Below are positions 34,224 through 43,829 of a stretch of 64,000 nt of DNA, piece after piece. The stretch comes from an uncultured Lachnospiraceae bacterium (GTDB lineage: Bacteria; Bacillota; Clostridia; Lachnospirales; Lachnospiraceae). Every line of letters starts with the position of its first letter. Positions within the stretch are counted from its first letter, which is position 1. The position numbers and the translations under genes were made by a program. The notes under the pieces are model-generated. The model worked only from the letters and a program-made list of their open reading frames with translations, was not told where the DNA came from and made no database searches. Where the stretch lies: assembly GCA_900554205.1 (NCBI GenBank), contig USGM01000004.1, forward strand, positions 1-64,000, given 5' to 3'.

Positions 34224-35210
34224 TCAGCGAAGGGCCTCCTCGATGGCGCTTAATTCGTCGGTGGTAAAGTCCAGATGCTTTATGATCTGTACATTGTCGT
34301 CAATCTGGGATTTACGGCTTGCGCCGATGAGCACACTTGTCACCTTGTTCTCACGGAGCACCCATGAGAGGGCGAGCTGCGCGAGACTCTGGTTTCGACC
34401 TTCGGCGATTTCCTGAAGTCTCTGAATGGTCAGCAGCTTTTCTTCCGTGATGTTTTCCGCTTTCAGGAAGTGGTTGCGGGCGGCGCGGCTGTCAGCCGGG
34501 ATGCCGTTCAGATAGCGGTTTGTCAGCAATCCCTGCGCGAGAGGGCTGAAGCAGATCACGCCACATCCGCACTCGGCAGCGGTGTCTAAAAGTCCGTCGC
34601 TTTCCACCCAGCGGTCAAACATGTTATAGCGGGGCTGGGTGATGAGCAGTGGTGTCTTGTTTTCACGGAGAATGGCGGCTGCCTCGCGGAGCTGGTCGGA
34701 ACGGTAGTTGGAAAGTCCGACATAGAGCGCCTTTCCCTGTCTGACAATATCGGACAGGGCATTCATCGTCTCCTCCAGAGGGGTGTCCGGATCGGGGCGG
34801 TGATGATAGAAGATGTCAACATAGTCCAGTCCCATGCGGCGGAGACTCTGGTCAAGGCTTGCCATAAGATATTTGCGGGAGCCCCAGTTTCCGTAAGGCC
34901 CCGGCCACATGTCATAGCCCGCCTTTGTGGAAATAATCATTTCGTCACGGTAAGGCCGCAGGTCGGAGGCGAGGATTCTCCCGAAATTCTCCTCGGCAGA
35001 ACCGTAGCTCGGGCCGTAGTTGTTTGCCAGATCGAAATGGGTAATGCCGGAGTCGAATGCCTCGAATAATATTTCCCGCATGTTTTCGTAGCAGTCGACG
35101 GAGCCAAAGTTGTGCCAAAGCCCCAGCGATACACGCGGCAGAAGGAGACCGCTCTTACCGCAGCGCAGATATTTCATAGTTTCATAGCGATGTTCGTTAG
35201 CCTGATACAT
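34224..35210 (-). CDS. Aldo/keto reductase
   Basis: A 328-residue aldo/keto reductase of the YghZ/Kv-beta-like branch, an NADPH-dependent (beta/alpha)8 barrel. Catalytic residues are visible: Asp and Tyr in FDLANNYGPSYG (near 60-70), Lys in IISTKAGYDMWPG (near 97), and His in DIFYHHRPDPD (near 138). The cofactor motif VLIGASRKSQIDDN lies near 300. Related enzymes detoxify methylglyoxal or reduce other small aldehydes. AGGAG precedes the ATG. It appears monocistronic. Confidence 0.92.
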   Translation of the reverse strand: MYQANEHRYETMKYLRCGKSGLLLPRVSLGLWHNFGSVDCYENMREILFEAFDSGITHFDLANNYGPSYGSAEENFGRILASDLRPYRDEMIISTKAGYDMWPGPYGNWGSRKYLMASLDQSLRRMGLDYVDIFYHHRPDPDTPLEETMNALSDIVRQGKALYVGLSNYRSDQLREAAAILRENKTPLLITQPRYNMFDRWVESDGLLDTAAECGCGVICFSPLAQGLLTNRYLNGIPADSRAARNHFLKAENITEEKLLTIQRLQEIAEGRNQSLAQLALSWVLRENKVTSVLIGASRKSQIDDNVQIIKHLDFTTDELSAIEEALR

Positions 35211-35425
35211 GGATAAAACTCCTTTCGGTTTGTGTGATAGCCTTATTATACGGGAGGTCAGTGCAGAAATCCATGGACAAAAAGGTGTATTTCATAGACA
35301 AAAATGTTCGGATAGAAAGCGTCCTTCCGAAAAAAGGTATATGCATATCTGGGTATATCATGGTATCATAATAGGGAGATTCAGGCTGTTTGACAATACT
35401 TTAGCATATATAAGGAAATTGTTTC

Positions 35426-36541
35426 ATGAATGTTAAGGAAACCTTAAGGCTCGCTGCCATTCCCAAACCGTTGCTGGAATGGTATGATAGGAGCAGAAGA
35501 ATTCTCCCATGGAGGGAGGAGCCGACCCCTTACCATGTCTGGGTATCGGAGATTATGCTGCAGCAGACAAGAGTGGAAGCGGTGAAGCCGTACTATGACC
35601 GGTTTATGGCGGCGCTGCCGGACATCCGCTCGCTGGCGGAGGCAGAGGAGGAGCAGCTGTTAAAGCTCTGGGAGGGGCTGGGCTACTATAACCGGGTGAG
35701 AAATCTTCAGAAAGCGGCGATACAGATTCAGAGTGAGTATGCCGGGAAAATGCCGGGAGATTACGAAGAACTTTTAAAGCTCAAAGGGATCGGAAGCTAT
35801 ACGGCGGGGGCAATCGCCTCGATTGCGTTCGGGATTCCGCGCCCTGCGGTGGACGGCAATGTGCTGCGTGTGATTTCGAGAGTCCGGAAGGATGAAAGGC
35901 TGATCACGGAGCAGAAGGTGAAAGCTGCTGTTGAGGAAGACCTGCTGGAGATCATTCCGAGGGATCGTCCGGGAGACTTTAATCAGGCGATGATGGAAAT
36001 CGGTGCCTGTGTCTGTATTCCGAACGGTGCGCCGCACTGCGAAGAGTGCCCGCTGTCAGGCATCTGTCTGGCGCATGAGGACGGTGTGGAGACGGATTTC
36101 CCGAGAAAGGCGGTGAAAAAGCCGAGGAGTATCGAGGAGAAGACGGTTCTTGTCCTCCGGGATGAGAACAGGGCGGCAATCCATAAACGGCCGACGAAGG
36201 GGCTTCTGGCGGGAATGTATGAATTTCCGATGCTCGAAGGGTATCGCACGGCGGATGAGATCACAGCTTTCCTTGCGGGAAACGGCATTCATGCGCTGCG
36301 TATCAGCCCGCTCGGGGATGCAAAGCACATTTTTTCACACAAGGAATGGCATATGAAAGGGTATATGATCCGCGTGGATGAACTGTCGCACGGAGCGCCC
36401 GGAGATGCCAGCAGGGAATGGCTTTTCGTCGAACCGGCGGAAACAGAAGAAAAATATCCTATTCCATCCGCGTTTGCCGCTTATACCGCGGCATTGAGCA
36501 TCAGGCTTGGAAAGGAAAAATATCAGGAGGAAGACAAATGA
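35426..36541 (+). CDS. mutY: A/G-specific adenine glycosylase
   Basis: A 371-residue base-excision repair enzyme removing adenine mispaired with 8-oxoguanine. The helix-hairpin-helix reads LKGIGSYTAGAIASIAFG with the catalytic Asp in PAVDGNVLRV (near 145). The iron-sulfur cluster loop CIPNGAPHCEECPLSGIC (near 197-214) follows. The C-terminal NUDIX-like recognition domain starts near 240. The final 4 bp (ATGA) overlap the start of the glycosyltransferase gene, implying coupled translation with an unrelated function. Confidence 0.94.
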   Translation: MNVKETLRLAAIPKPLLEWYDRSRRILPWREEPTPYHVWVSEIMLQQTRVEAVKPYYDRFMAALPDIRSLAEAEEEQLLKLWEGLGYYNRVRNLQKAAIQIQSEYAGKMPGDYEELLKLKGIGSYTAGAIASIAFGIPRPAVDGNVLRVISRVRKDERLITEQKVKAAVEEDLLEIIPRDRPGDFNQAMMEIGACVCIPNGAPHCEECPLSGICLAHEDGVETDFPRKAVKKPRSIEEKTVLVLRDENRAAIHKRPTKGLLAGMYEFPMLEGYRTADEITAFLAGNGIHALRISPLGDAKHIFSHKEWHMKGYMIRVDELSHGAPGDASREWLFVEPAETEEKYPIPSAFAAYTAALSIRLGKEKYQEEDK

Positions 36542-37566
36542 AACTATTGTCAATAGCGGTGCCGTGTTATAACTCAGAGGCATATATGAGCAAGTGCATT
36601 GACTCTCTTCTTGTGGGAGGGGACGATGTCGAGATCATTATTGTGGACGACGGGTCTACGCGGGACAGGACTGCAGAGATCGCGGACGAGTACGAGGCAA
36701 AGTATCCGGGCATCGTCAAGGCGGTTCACAAGGCGAACGGAGGACACGGCTCTGCGGTCAATGCGGGCATCGATAACGCCAGCGGACTTTACTTCAAGGT
36801 TGTGGACAGCGATGACTGGGTAAAGAAGGATGCCTATCTCCGTGTGCTGGAAACACTGAAAAATCTTACGGGAGGCCCAAGCGCACTGGATATGCTCGTA
36901 TGTAATTACGTCTATGAGAAGGAGGGCGAGAAAAAGAAGAAGGTCATTCAGTACCGTGGAACGCTCCCCCTGAACACCATGTTCACATGGAGCGACTGCA
37001 AGCATTTCAAGAAGGGACATTATATCCTGATGCACTCTGTGATCTTCCGGACAAAGCTGCTCAGGGAATGCGGGCTCAGACTGCCGGAGCATACCTTTTA
37101 TGTGGATAATCTCTATGTGTTCGAGCCGCTGCCGTTTGTAAAGAACATTTATTATCTGGATGTCAATTTCTACCGGTATTACATAGGCAGGACGGATCAG
37201 TCCGTCAATGAGGAGATCATGATTTCACGCATTGACCAGCAGATCAGGGTCAATAAAATCATGGTGGACTATCTCTCCGAGAGGAGAACAGAGATTGCGA
37301 AGAACCGCAGATTATATCAGTACATGAAGAATTATCTTGAAATCATTACGACGGTTTCCTCCATTCTGATGATACGCTCCGGCACAGAGGAAAATCTGGA
37401 AAAGAAGGCAGAGCTCTGGGAATATATCAAGCAGAAGGATAAGAAAATTTATCGCTGGCTGCGCACGGGACTGATGGGAGAGGCAATGAATCTTCCCGGC
37501 AAGGGAGGCCGCATGATTTCCGTGGAAGGCTATAAGATTGCACAGAAGATATTCAAGTTTAACTGA
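36538..37566 (+). CDS. Family 2 glycosyltransferase
   Basis: A 342-residue GT-A fold glycosyltransferase. It begins LLSIAVPCYNSEAYMSKCI, then VEIIIVDDGSTRDRTAEIA, and HKANGGHGSAVNAGI, with the metal-binding DSDD near 86. No membrane helices are evident, so it is a cytosolic or peripheral enzyme probably adding a sugar to a cell-envelope lipid or polysaccharide. AGGAGG in the mutY tail serves as its ribosome-binding site. Acceptor and donor sugars cannot be inferred. Confidence 0.88.
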   Translation: MKLLSIAVPCYNSEAYMSKCIDSLLVGGDDVEIIIVDDGSTRDRTAEIADEYEAKYPGIVKAVHKANGGHGSAVNAGIDNASGLYFKVVDSDDWVKKDAYLRVLETLKNLTGGPSALDMLVCNYVYEKEGEKKKKVIQYRGTLPLNTMFTWSDCKHFKKGHYILMHSVIFRTKLLRECGLRLPEHTFYVDNLYVFEPLPFVKNIYYLDVNFYRYYIGRTDQSVNEEIMISRIDQQIRVNKIMVDYLSERRTEIAKNRRLYQYMKNYLEIITTVSSILMIRSGTEENLEKKAELWEYIKQKDKKIYRWLRTGLMGEAMNLPGKGGRMISVEGYKIAQKIFKFN

Positions 37567-37586
37567 TAAACAGATAAGGACAGTAA

Positions 37587-37620
37587 AAACAGGGGGCAAT
37601 GATCTGCTCCCTGTTTTAAT
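37587..37620 (+). terminator. Terminator of the mutY-glycosyltransferase operon
   Basis: AAAACAGGG pairs with CCCTGTTTT across a longer loop containing further pairing. It sits between two convergent genes and ends in a T-run. Confidence 0.75.
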
Positions 37621-37633
37621 GTTCGGTTTACGA

Positions 37634-38326
37634 TTAATCTGCCTGCGGCGTTCTCTTGTGCCGATTCGCGGGCTTGCCGATTACGAGCCATTCCTTGTGG
37701 TATACAAGGGCATACATGATGGTTCCCATGAGGATGCCGGTGGCGACGTCGAATACGGAATGCTGCTTGATGAACATCGTGGAGAGAATGATGGATACGG
37801 CAAGGATGCCCGATGCGATCCGAATCATTTTCCCATGCTTCATAGAAGCAATGTCCTGACTGCGCATAACAGCGAAGTGCGCACCCATGGAGTTGAACAC
37901 ATGAATGCTCGGCCAGAGGTTCGTCGGCGTATCTGTCTTCCAGAGAAGGGAGACGAGATAGGTGAAGCAGTTGTCACGCGGCATGGTGGCGAGACGTAAG
38001 TGGTGTCCGTTCGGCCAGAGGGTGGAGACAAGAAGGAAAACAGTCATGCCTGTGCAAAGGAAGGTACATGCTTTGTAATAATCCTGCTTGTTCTTAAAAA
38101 ACAGATAGACGACCACGACGGATACATAGACGAACCACAGCAGATAAGGAACTACGAACACCTCGCAGAAGGGTATGTAGTCGTCCAGACTGACGTGAAT
38201 GACCTGATAATTTTTAACATTCGTCTTTTCCAGCCATGCAAACCATACCAGATAAATGACCATATACAGCAGAACCGGTATGGCGTGTTTATATTTATCA
38301 TAAAATTTTTTAATTCGTTCAGGCAT
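37634..38326 (-). CDS. PAP2-family membrane phosphatase
   Basis: A 230-residue protein with six predicted membrane helices. The phosphatase motifs are present as WPSIHVFNSMGAH (near 138) and IKQHSVFDVATG (near 182), containing the catalytic histidines. The first PAP2 motif (KxxxxxxRP) is not obvious, as in the inositolphosphotransferase-like branch of the family. It probably acts on a lipid phosphate at the outer face. The lipid kinase gene upstream on the same strand supports a lipid role. Confidence 0.8.
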   Translation of the reverse strand: MPERIKKFYDKYKHAIPVLLYMVIYLVWFAWLEKTNVKNYQVIHVSLDDYIPFCEVFVVPYLLWFVYVSVVVVYLFFKNKQDYYKACTFLCTGMTVFLLVSTLWPNGHHLRLATMPRDNCFTYLVSLLWKTDTPTNLWPSIHVFNSMGAHFAVMRSQDIASMKHGKMIRIASGILAVSIILSTMFIKQHSVFDVATGILMGTIMYALVYHKEWLVIGKPANRHKRTPQAD

Positions 38327-38447
38327 TGTAAATCATCTCTCCCTTGATTCTCTCTTTTTAACAACTTTAGTATAGCGTCAAAAAATTAAATTGCAATGCC
38401 TTTTTTGGCTTTTTATGCAATTCTTAAGAAAACCTTTAGGTTTGTGG

Positions 38448-39377
38448 TCAGGGGCAGATAATGCGGAGCGCGGCCTGTTCGCACGTTACGGTGAAACGGT
38501 CAGCTGTTCTTGTCACCTCGCCGTCAGTGTGCAGCCAGAGCGGAGAAGACAGCTCGATTCTCACCTTTTCCGCGCGGTAAGGGTTGATGCCCCTGAAGCG
38601 GTAATGCTTACCCTTGAACGCTGTCGGAAGGGCGCGCAGGATTCCGGGCTTTGAGATGTCGCCCACGGCACAGAGATCCAGAATACCGTCCGTGGCATCG
38701 GCGTTGGGGCAGAACATGAAGCCGCCGCCCTCGAACCGGTGGAGCATACAGGCGGTGAAAAGCATGTTGCCGATTTCAATGGGAGGGTTATCGTCGAGGA
38801 ACAATTTTCCGGAAATCTCCTTGGCGGCAATGAGCTGTTTCAGGGCAATGCCGAGGTAGGTGAGCTTGCCGAGCCCGATCCGGTTCAATACCTTTTTGAT
38901 GCCGGAATGCAGTGCCTCCTCACATACGGCGGCATCATAGCCGACACCGCAGCTGACAGCAAAGCGCCGTTTCTGACCGTCTGCGTAGGTTACTGTGCCG
39001 AGATCCATGGAGACCGCCTTCCCGGAGTGCAGGATCAGATCCAGTGCGGCTGTCGGGTCTGTCGGAATCTGCAGATCCCTCGCAAGATCGTTGCTGGAGC
39101 CCGTCGGAATATAGCCGAGCGTCACCTTCGACGTGTCGCTGATGCCATGCAGTGCCTCGTTTACGGTTCCGTCCCCGCCCAATATAATAAGAAGAACCGG
39201 AGTCTCCGAGGCATGAGCCGTAATTTCTGCCGCGAGTCTGGCAACATCACCGGCGCGTTCGGAGAAATAGGGGCGATATGGCACATTATCCCTGAGAAGA
39301 GCCGGTTCAATCTGACTCTTCCATATTTTAAGACCCTTGCCGGAGCGTGATGCCGGATTAATAATGATATGATACAT
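38448..39377 (-). CDS. Diacylglycerol kinase-family lipid kinase
   Basis: A 309-residue YegS/DgkB-type kinase. It starts MYHIIINPASRSGKG and has the nucleotide motif GGDGTVNEALHGI near 64 and GYIPTGSSNDLARDL near 85. It phosphorylates diacylglycerol or a related lipid and recycles membrane lipids. The in-frame upstream codon at 39470 is rejected because AGAAGG precedes the ATG at 39377 and the protein then begins exactly at the conserved strand. The PAP2 gene lies 120 bp downstream on the same strand. Confidence 0.9.
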   Translation of the reverse strand: MYHIIINPASRSGKGLKIWKSQIEPALLRDNVPYRPYFSERAGDVARLAAEITAHASETPVLLIILGGDGTVNEALHGISDTSKVTLGYIPTGSSNDLARDLQIPTDPTAALDLILHSGKAVSMDLGTVTYADGQKRRFAVSCGVGYDAAVCEEALHSGIKKVLNRIGLGKLTYLGIALKQLIAAKEISGKLFLDDNPPIEIGNMLFTACMLHRFEGGGFMFCPNADATDGILDLCAVGDISKPGILRALPTAFKGKHYRFRGINPYRAEKVRIELSSPLWLHTDGEVTRTADRFTVTCEQAALRIICP

Positions 39378-39541
39378 GGGAAATACCTTCTCTTTCGTCT
39401 GAATAGATACTTCTATTGTAGCAACAGTTTTAAAATCCGTAAATAAAATCATGATAATTTTTATTTTCATTCGGCATTTTGTATGCTATAATCAAACGGA
39501 TATATTTTAATACAGTACAGTGTGAAAAGGGAGGATTGGAA

Positions 39542-40780
39542 ATGTATTCTTTGGATGATGTACGGGCAACAGATCCTGAAATTGCACAGGCGATTGTGGA
39601 TGAGCAGGAGCGGCAGAACAGCCATATCGAGCTGATTGCTTCCGAAAACTGGGTGAGCAAGGCTGTCATGGCGGCGATGGGAAGCCCTCTGACGAACAAG
39701 TATGCCGAAGGCTATCCCGGCAAGAGATACTATGGCGGCTGTGAGTGCGTGGATGTGGTGGAAAACCTTGCAATCGAGAGGGCGAAGGAGCTTTTCGGCT
39801 GTGAGTATGCGAATGTCCAGCCTCATTCGGGCGCACAGGCTAACATGGCAGTGCAGTTTGCAGTCTGCAGGCCGGGAGATACCATTATGGGCATGAATCT
39901 GGATCACGGCGGACACCTGACACATGGAAGCCCGGTAAACATGTCCGGAAAATATTTCCACATTGTCCCTTACGGAGTCAATGACGAGGGCTTTCTGGAT
40001 TATGACAGGATGCGTGAGCTCGCATTGGAGTCAAAGCCGAAGATGATTATTGCCGGTGCATCGGCATATGCCCGGACAATCGATTTCAAGAAGTTCCGTG
40101 AGGTGGCTGATGAGGTGGGCGCTGTTCTGATGGTAGATATGGCGCACATTGCGGGACTTGTGGCAGCAGGTCTTCATCCGAGCCCCATCCCCTATGCGGA
40201 CGTTACGACCACGACGACCCACAAGACGCTGCGCGGTCCCCGTGGAGGAATGATTCTTTCCAGCAACGCGGTAAATGAAAAGTACAATTTCAACAAGGCA
40301 ATTTTCCCCGGCATTCAGGGCGGCCCGCTGATGCACGTCATCGCGGCGAAGGCAGTCTGCTTCAAGGAGGCGCTCAGCGATGATTTCAAGGTTTACCAGA
40401 AGGGAATTATCGATAATGCACAGGCCCTCTGCAAGGGACTGATGGACAGAGGCATCAAGATCGTTTCGGGAGGAACCGACAACCATCTGATGCTGGTTGA
40501 CCTGACGAATTTCGGACTGACCGGCAAGGCAGTCGAGAAGCTGCTGGATGCGGCGCACATTACCTGTAATAAGAACACAATCCCGAATGACCCGCAGTCA
40601 CCGTTTGTCACAAGCGGTGTCCGTCTCGGAACTCCGGCAGTGACCTCGCGAGGCATGAATACCGGGGATATGGATAAGATCGCGGAGGCGATCGCTCTTG
40701 TCATCAAGGGCGGCGAGGAAAAGATCCCCGAGGCGCGCGCGATTGTGCAGGAACTGACGGATAAGTATCCTCTGATTTAA
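39542..40780 (+). CDS. glyA: Serine hydroxymethyltransferase
   Basis: A 412-residue PLP enzyme converting serine and tetrahydrofolate to glycine and methylene-tetrahydrofolate. It contains IELIASENWVSKAVMAA, YPGKRYYGGCECVD, and the PLP lysine in VTTTTHKTLRGPRGG (near 225). GGGAGG stands before the ATG at 39542; an in-frame codon at 39479 lies upstream of the promoter -10 box and is rejected. It supplies the one-carbon units used by ThyX, encoded 37 kb away. It appears monocistronic with its own terminator. Confidence 0.96.
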   Translation: MYSLDDVRATDPEIAQAIVDEQERQNSHIELIASENWVSKAVMAAMGSPLTNKYAEGYPGKRYYGGCECVDVVENLAIERAKELFGCEYANVQPHSGAQANMAVQFAVCRPGDTIMGMNLDHGGHLTHGSPVNMSGKYFHIVPYGVNDEGFLDYDRMRELALESKPKMIIAGASAYARTIDFKKFREVADEVGAVLMVDMAHIAGLVAAGLHPSPIPYADVTTTTTHKTLRGPRGGMILSSNAVNEKYNFNKAIFPGIQGGPLMHVIAAKAVCFKEALSDDFKVYQKGIIDNAQALCKGLMDRGIKIVSGGTDNHLMLVDLTNFGLTGKAVEKLLDAAHITCNKNTIPNDPQSPFVTSGVRLGTPAVTSRGMNTGDMDKIAEAIALVIKGGEEKIPEARAIVQELTDKYPLI

Positions 40781-40791
40781 AGAATTTAAAA

Positions 40792-40832
40792 TTCGGCTGT
40801 ATGCATAGGTTTATGTATACAGCCGAAGCTTT
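40792..40832 (+). terminator. Terminator of glyA
   Basis: TTCGGCTGTAT at 40792-40802 pairs with ATACAGCCGAA at 40817-40827, with extra CAT/ATG pairing inside. The T-rich tail is short (GCTTTG). Confidence 0.7.
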
Positions 40833-40961
40833 GTGTCTGCACTATCTTTTGGGGTCGGAGCATGTTTTGGTTGTTTATCAGTCAAAAACATGGTACAATA
40901 GTCCTAGATTTTCGCATAAGATATATCAGACATCGCATGACAACGGAGGAATGACATCAGG

Positions 40962-42005
40962 ATGGATAAAAATAGAGAACAGCTTAGAAGACCGATGTAT
41001 CTGGTGAATACGCTGCTTTTGATGACACATATACTGCTGTTACTGTTTTTTGTACTGACGCATATCACACTTATGGCGGCAGTGAACATTTTCAGCATGG
41101 CAACTTATATTGTTTTGTATGTGGCGATCAAAAACGACAGGTCAAGGGTTTACATTATCTCGACTACGATGGAGATCATTGTCCATATGGTGCTGGCGGT
41201 GGTGTGCGTCGGCTGGGACAGCGGGTTCTGGTTCTATTTCTACGGCTGTATGGGGATGGTATTCTATGCGGATTACTTTGTCTCAAGGGCGAAGCTGAAA
41301 AGGGTGAACACGATCGGGCTCAGTGTAATCTGCGCCATCTCGCTGTTCGGCTGCCTGATCGTTTCACGGCTTCATGAGCCTGTCTATACGCTCGAGGGAG
41401 CGGTTGCCACGGGTGTTCTTGTAAGCAATGCCACGATCACCTTTACGTTTATTGCGGTGCTGTTCTGGCTGCTGATCGACAGGGCACTCTATTATCAGGG
41501 GGAGCTGGAACGTCAGGCGAATTACGACAGGCTGACGGGACTGGTGAACAGAAACTATTTGATAGAACATTTACAGCTGCTGTATGGACAGGAGGATCTG
41601 TCGAATTACTGGCTGGCAATTATAGACATTGATGATTTCAAAGGGATTAATGATACCTACGGACACAACGGCGGCGACTATGTGCTGAAAGGCGTGGCTG
41701 ATCTCATCATGGGCAACTGCGGAAAACTGACGGCGTGCCGGTGGGGCGGTGAGGAGTTCATACTGGTCGGTCAGGCGGAGGAATGCCTGACCGGAAGCTC
41801 CGAGTCGGTCTGCTCCATTCTTGAGCGCATCCGCGCAGCGGTGGAGGACTATGATTTCAATTATGAAGGACAGAAAATCAATATTACGATAACGATTGGC
41901 GTAGCTGTCCATATGCAGGCACAGTCCATAGACGAGTGGATTAATGTTGCAGATAAGAAGCTCTACCTCGGAAAACAGACAGGTAAAAATAAACTGATTT
42001 TCTAA
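40962..42005 (+). CDS. Membrane-bound diguanylate cyclase (GGDEF)
   Basis: A 347-residue protein with six membrane helices in the first 185 residues and a C-terminal GGDEF domain. The active-site motif is intact (RWGGEEFILVG, near 260-270), and DIDDFKGINDTYGHNGG gives the metal-binding site. It lacks an inhibitory RxxD in the usual position (TACRWGGEEF). Shape and size resemble the cyclase at 14005, and the two may be distant paralogues. GGAGG is about 12 bp from the ATG, further than usual. Confidence 0.9.
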   Translation: MDKNREQLRRPMYLVNTLLLMTHILLLLFFVLTHITLMAAVNIFSMATYIVLYVAIKNDRSRVYIISTTMEIIVHMVLAVVCVGWDSGFWFYFYGCMGMVFYADYFVSRAKLKRVNTIGLSVICAISLFGCLIVSRLHEPVYTLEGAVATGVLVSNATITFTFIAVLFWLLIDRALYYQGELERQANYDRLTGLVNRNYLIEHLQLLYGQEDLSNYWLAIIDIDDFKGINDTYGHNGGDYVLKGVADLIMGNCGKLTACRWGGEEFILVGQAEECLTGSSESVCSILERIRAAVEDYDFNYEGQKINITITIGVAVHMQAQSIDEWINVADKKLYLGKQTGKNKLIF

Positions 42006-42043
42006 GACATGAAAAAGGGTATCAAAAAATAAACAAAAAAGCC

Positions 42044-42072
42044 TTGTGCTTTCTATGCACATATGCTAGAAT
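42044..42072 (+). promoter_or_regulatory. Promoter for the ACT-hom-lysC operon
   Basis: TTGTGC at 42044-42049, 17 bp, TAGAAT at 42067-42072. Confidence 0.6.
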
Positions 42073-42083
42073 ATCTTTCGTTG

Positions 42084-42116
42084 GCAAACAAGTGTCCGCG
42101 GGACGGAAACGTTTGC
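42084..42116 (+). promoter_or_regulatory. Structured leader before the ACT-hom-lysC operon
   Basis: GCAAAC at 42084-42089 pairs with GTTTGC at 42111-42116, and inside it GTCC (42094-42097) pairs with GGAC (42101-42104). The stem ends directly at the GGGAG ribosome-binding site of the first gene, so it could modulate translation. It does not match a riboswitch I know. Confidence 0.35.
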
Positions 42117-42129
42117 GGGAGAAACGTAT

Positions 42130-42573
42130 ATGAGCGAAGCAGCAAAGTATTATGTGGTGACGCAGAAAGCGGTGCCGGATGTGTTGCTGCGGGTTGTCGA
42201 AGCAAAGAGGCTATTGGAGTCGGAGAAGGTTCCGACCATTCAGGAAGCGGTTGATGCTGTCGGCATCAGCCGCAGTTCTTTTTATAAGTATAAGGATGAC
42301 ATCTTTCAGTTCCATGACAATTCCCAAGGGACGACGATCACGTTGACCTTTCAGATGGATGATGAGCCGGGGCTGCTGTCTGATGTCCTGAAAATCATAG
42401 CGGAATACGGAGCAAATATTCTGACGATCCATCAGAGTATTCCGATCAACGGAGTTGCATCCCTGAGTCTGAGTGTACAGGTGCTGCAAAGCACAAAGGA
42501 TATATCAAAAATGCTGGAGCGGATGGAGGCCCAGAAGGGCGTACATCATGTCAAAATACTGGCGAGAGAATAG
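42130..42573 (+). CDS. ACT-domain regulatory protein (UPF0735/PheB type)
   Basis: A 147-residue protein. The N-terminal half carries a helix-turn-helix-like stretch (TIQEAVDAVGISRSSFYKYK). The C-terminal half is an ACT domain (TITLTFQMDDEPGLLSDVLK, then NILTIHQSIPINGVASLSLSV). Members sit at the head of homoserine dehydrogenase or prephenate dehydratase operons and are thought to sense an amino acid. It is 12 bp from hom, so it probably regulates threonine/methionine precursor supply. No catalytic domain is present. Confidence 0.88.
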   Translation: MSEAAKYYVVTQKAVPDVLLRVVEAKRLLESEKVPTIQEAVDAVGISRSSFYKYKDDIFQFHDNSQGTTITLTFQMDDEPGLLSDVLKIIAEYGANILTIHQSIPINGVASLSLSVQVLQSTKDISKMLERMEAQKGVHHVKILARE

Positions 42574-42585
42574 AGGAGGCGGATT

Positions 42586-43800
42586 ATGATTAAAGTTGCG
42601 GTTCTGGGATACGGTACAGTGGGAAGCGGTGTTGTGGAGGTGATCGAGAGCAACAACGCGGAGGTGAGCACCAAGGCCGGAGAGGAAATGCATGTCAAGT
42701 ACATTCTTGATCTGCGCGATTTTCCGGGGGACACCTACGAGAGTCTGGTGGTGCATGATTTTAACCTGATCCTCAACGATCCTGAGGTCAGTATCGTGTG
42801 TGAGGTGATGGGAGGCGTCGGAGCGGCTTACCAGTTCACAAAGCAGTGTCTGGAGGCGGGCAAGAGCGTTTGTACCTCCAACAAGGAATTGGTCGCAAAG
42901 CATGGCGCAGAGCTTCTCCAGATTGCAAAGGAGCATAATTGCAGCTATATGTTCGAGGCGAGTGTCGGCGGCGGAATACCGGTCATCCGCCCGATCAACA
43001 AGGCGCTTACGGCAGAGAAGATTGAGAAGATCACGGCGATCCTGAACGGAACGACAAATTATATTCTGACAAAGATGGAAAAGGAAGGCGCTGACTATGC
43101 GGAGACGTTGAAGAAGGCGCAGGAGCTCGGCTATGCGGAGCGCAATCCGGAGGCGGATGTGGAAGGCTATGACGCCTGCCGTAAGATTGCGATTCTGTCC
43201 TCCCTCATGATGGGGAAAAATGTGGATTCCGACAAGATTTACACGGAGGGTATTACCGGAATCACGAAGGCTGACTTTGAATATGCCAAGGCGGCGGGAA
43301 TGACGATCAAGCTTATTGCCACGAGTGAGGCGCTGGAGGACGGCAGCGTGCTCGCGTTTGTCGCACCGGCAATGCTGTCCGGGGAGCATCCGCTGGCAGT
43401 TGTAAATGATGTGTATAACGGTGTGTTCATCACAGGAAATATGCTGGGTGATGTAATGTTCTACGGGCGCGGCGCAGGAAAGCTTCCCACAGCCAGTGCG
43501 GTGGTATCGGATGTCGTTGACTGCGCAAGACATATCGGTCGTTGCAGCATCGTCTGTCTCTGGGACAGGGAGGAGGCTGCGGTCGCCGATGTGGAGGGGG
43601 CGGAGAGCAGATTTTTCATCCGCGCGAAGGCGGATGCCCGCAAGGAGGTTGAGCAGGCATTCACGGGCGGCGGAAGCTTTATCGCACCCGGAAGGACGGA
43701 GGATTTCGGTTTCTTCACGGAGAAGATGAAGAAGAAGGACTTTGACGCGAATTGTAAGGAGTTGGGGGATGCCGTGCTCGGCAGAATCCGGCTTGCGTAG
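42586..43800 (+). CDS. hom: Homoserine dehydrogenase
   Basis: A 404-residue NAD(P)-dependent enzyme reducing aspartate semialdehyde to homoserine. The Rossmann start is VAVLGYGTVGSGVVEVI. The substrate site is GGGIPVIRPINKAL, followed by ILNGTTNYILTKM. The catalytic region is ERNPEADVEGYDACRKIAILS. The C-terminal 70 residues (from FFIRAKADARKEVEQAF) are a shortened ACT-like domain. GGAGG precedes the ATG. It is in operon with the ACT protein and aspartokinase. Confidence 0.95.
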   Translation: MIKVAVLGYGTVGSGVVEVIESNNAEVSTKAGEEMHVKYILDLRDFPGDTYESLVVHDFNLILNDPEVSIVCEVMGGVGAAYQFTKQCLEAGKSVCTSNKELVAKHGAELLQIAKEHNCSYMFEASVGGGIPVIRPINKALTAEKIEKITAILNGTTNYILTKMEKEGADYAETLKKAQELGYAERNPEADVEGYDACRKIAILSSLMMGKNVDSDKIYTEGITGITKADFEYAKAAGMTIKLIATSEALEDGSVLAFVAPAMLSGEHPLAVVNDVYNGVFITGNMLGDVMFYGRGAGKLPTASAVVSDVVDCARHIGRCSIVCLWDREEAAVADVEGAESRFFIRAKADARKEVEQAFTGGGSFIAPGRTEDFGFFTEKMKKKDFDANCKELGDAVLGRIRLA

Positions 43801-43829
43801 AAAATATAGAGGATAAGAGGAGTTAGGAA

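Noticed and set aside
14005..42005. The two membrane diguanylate cyclases as a recent gene duplication
   Set aside because: They share domain design but membrane regions and linkers differ throughout, so only distant relationship can be claimed.
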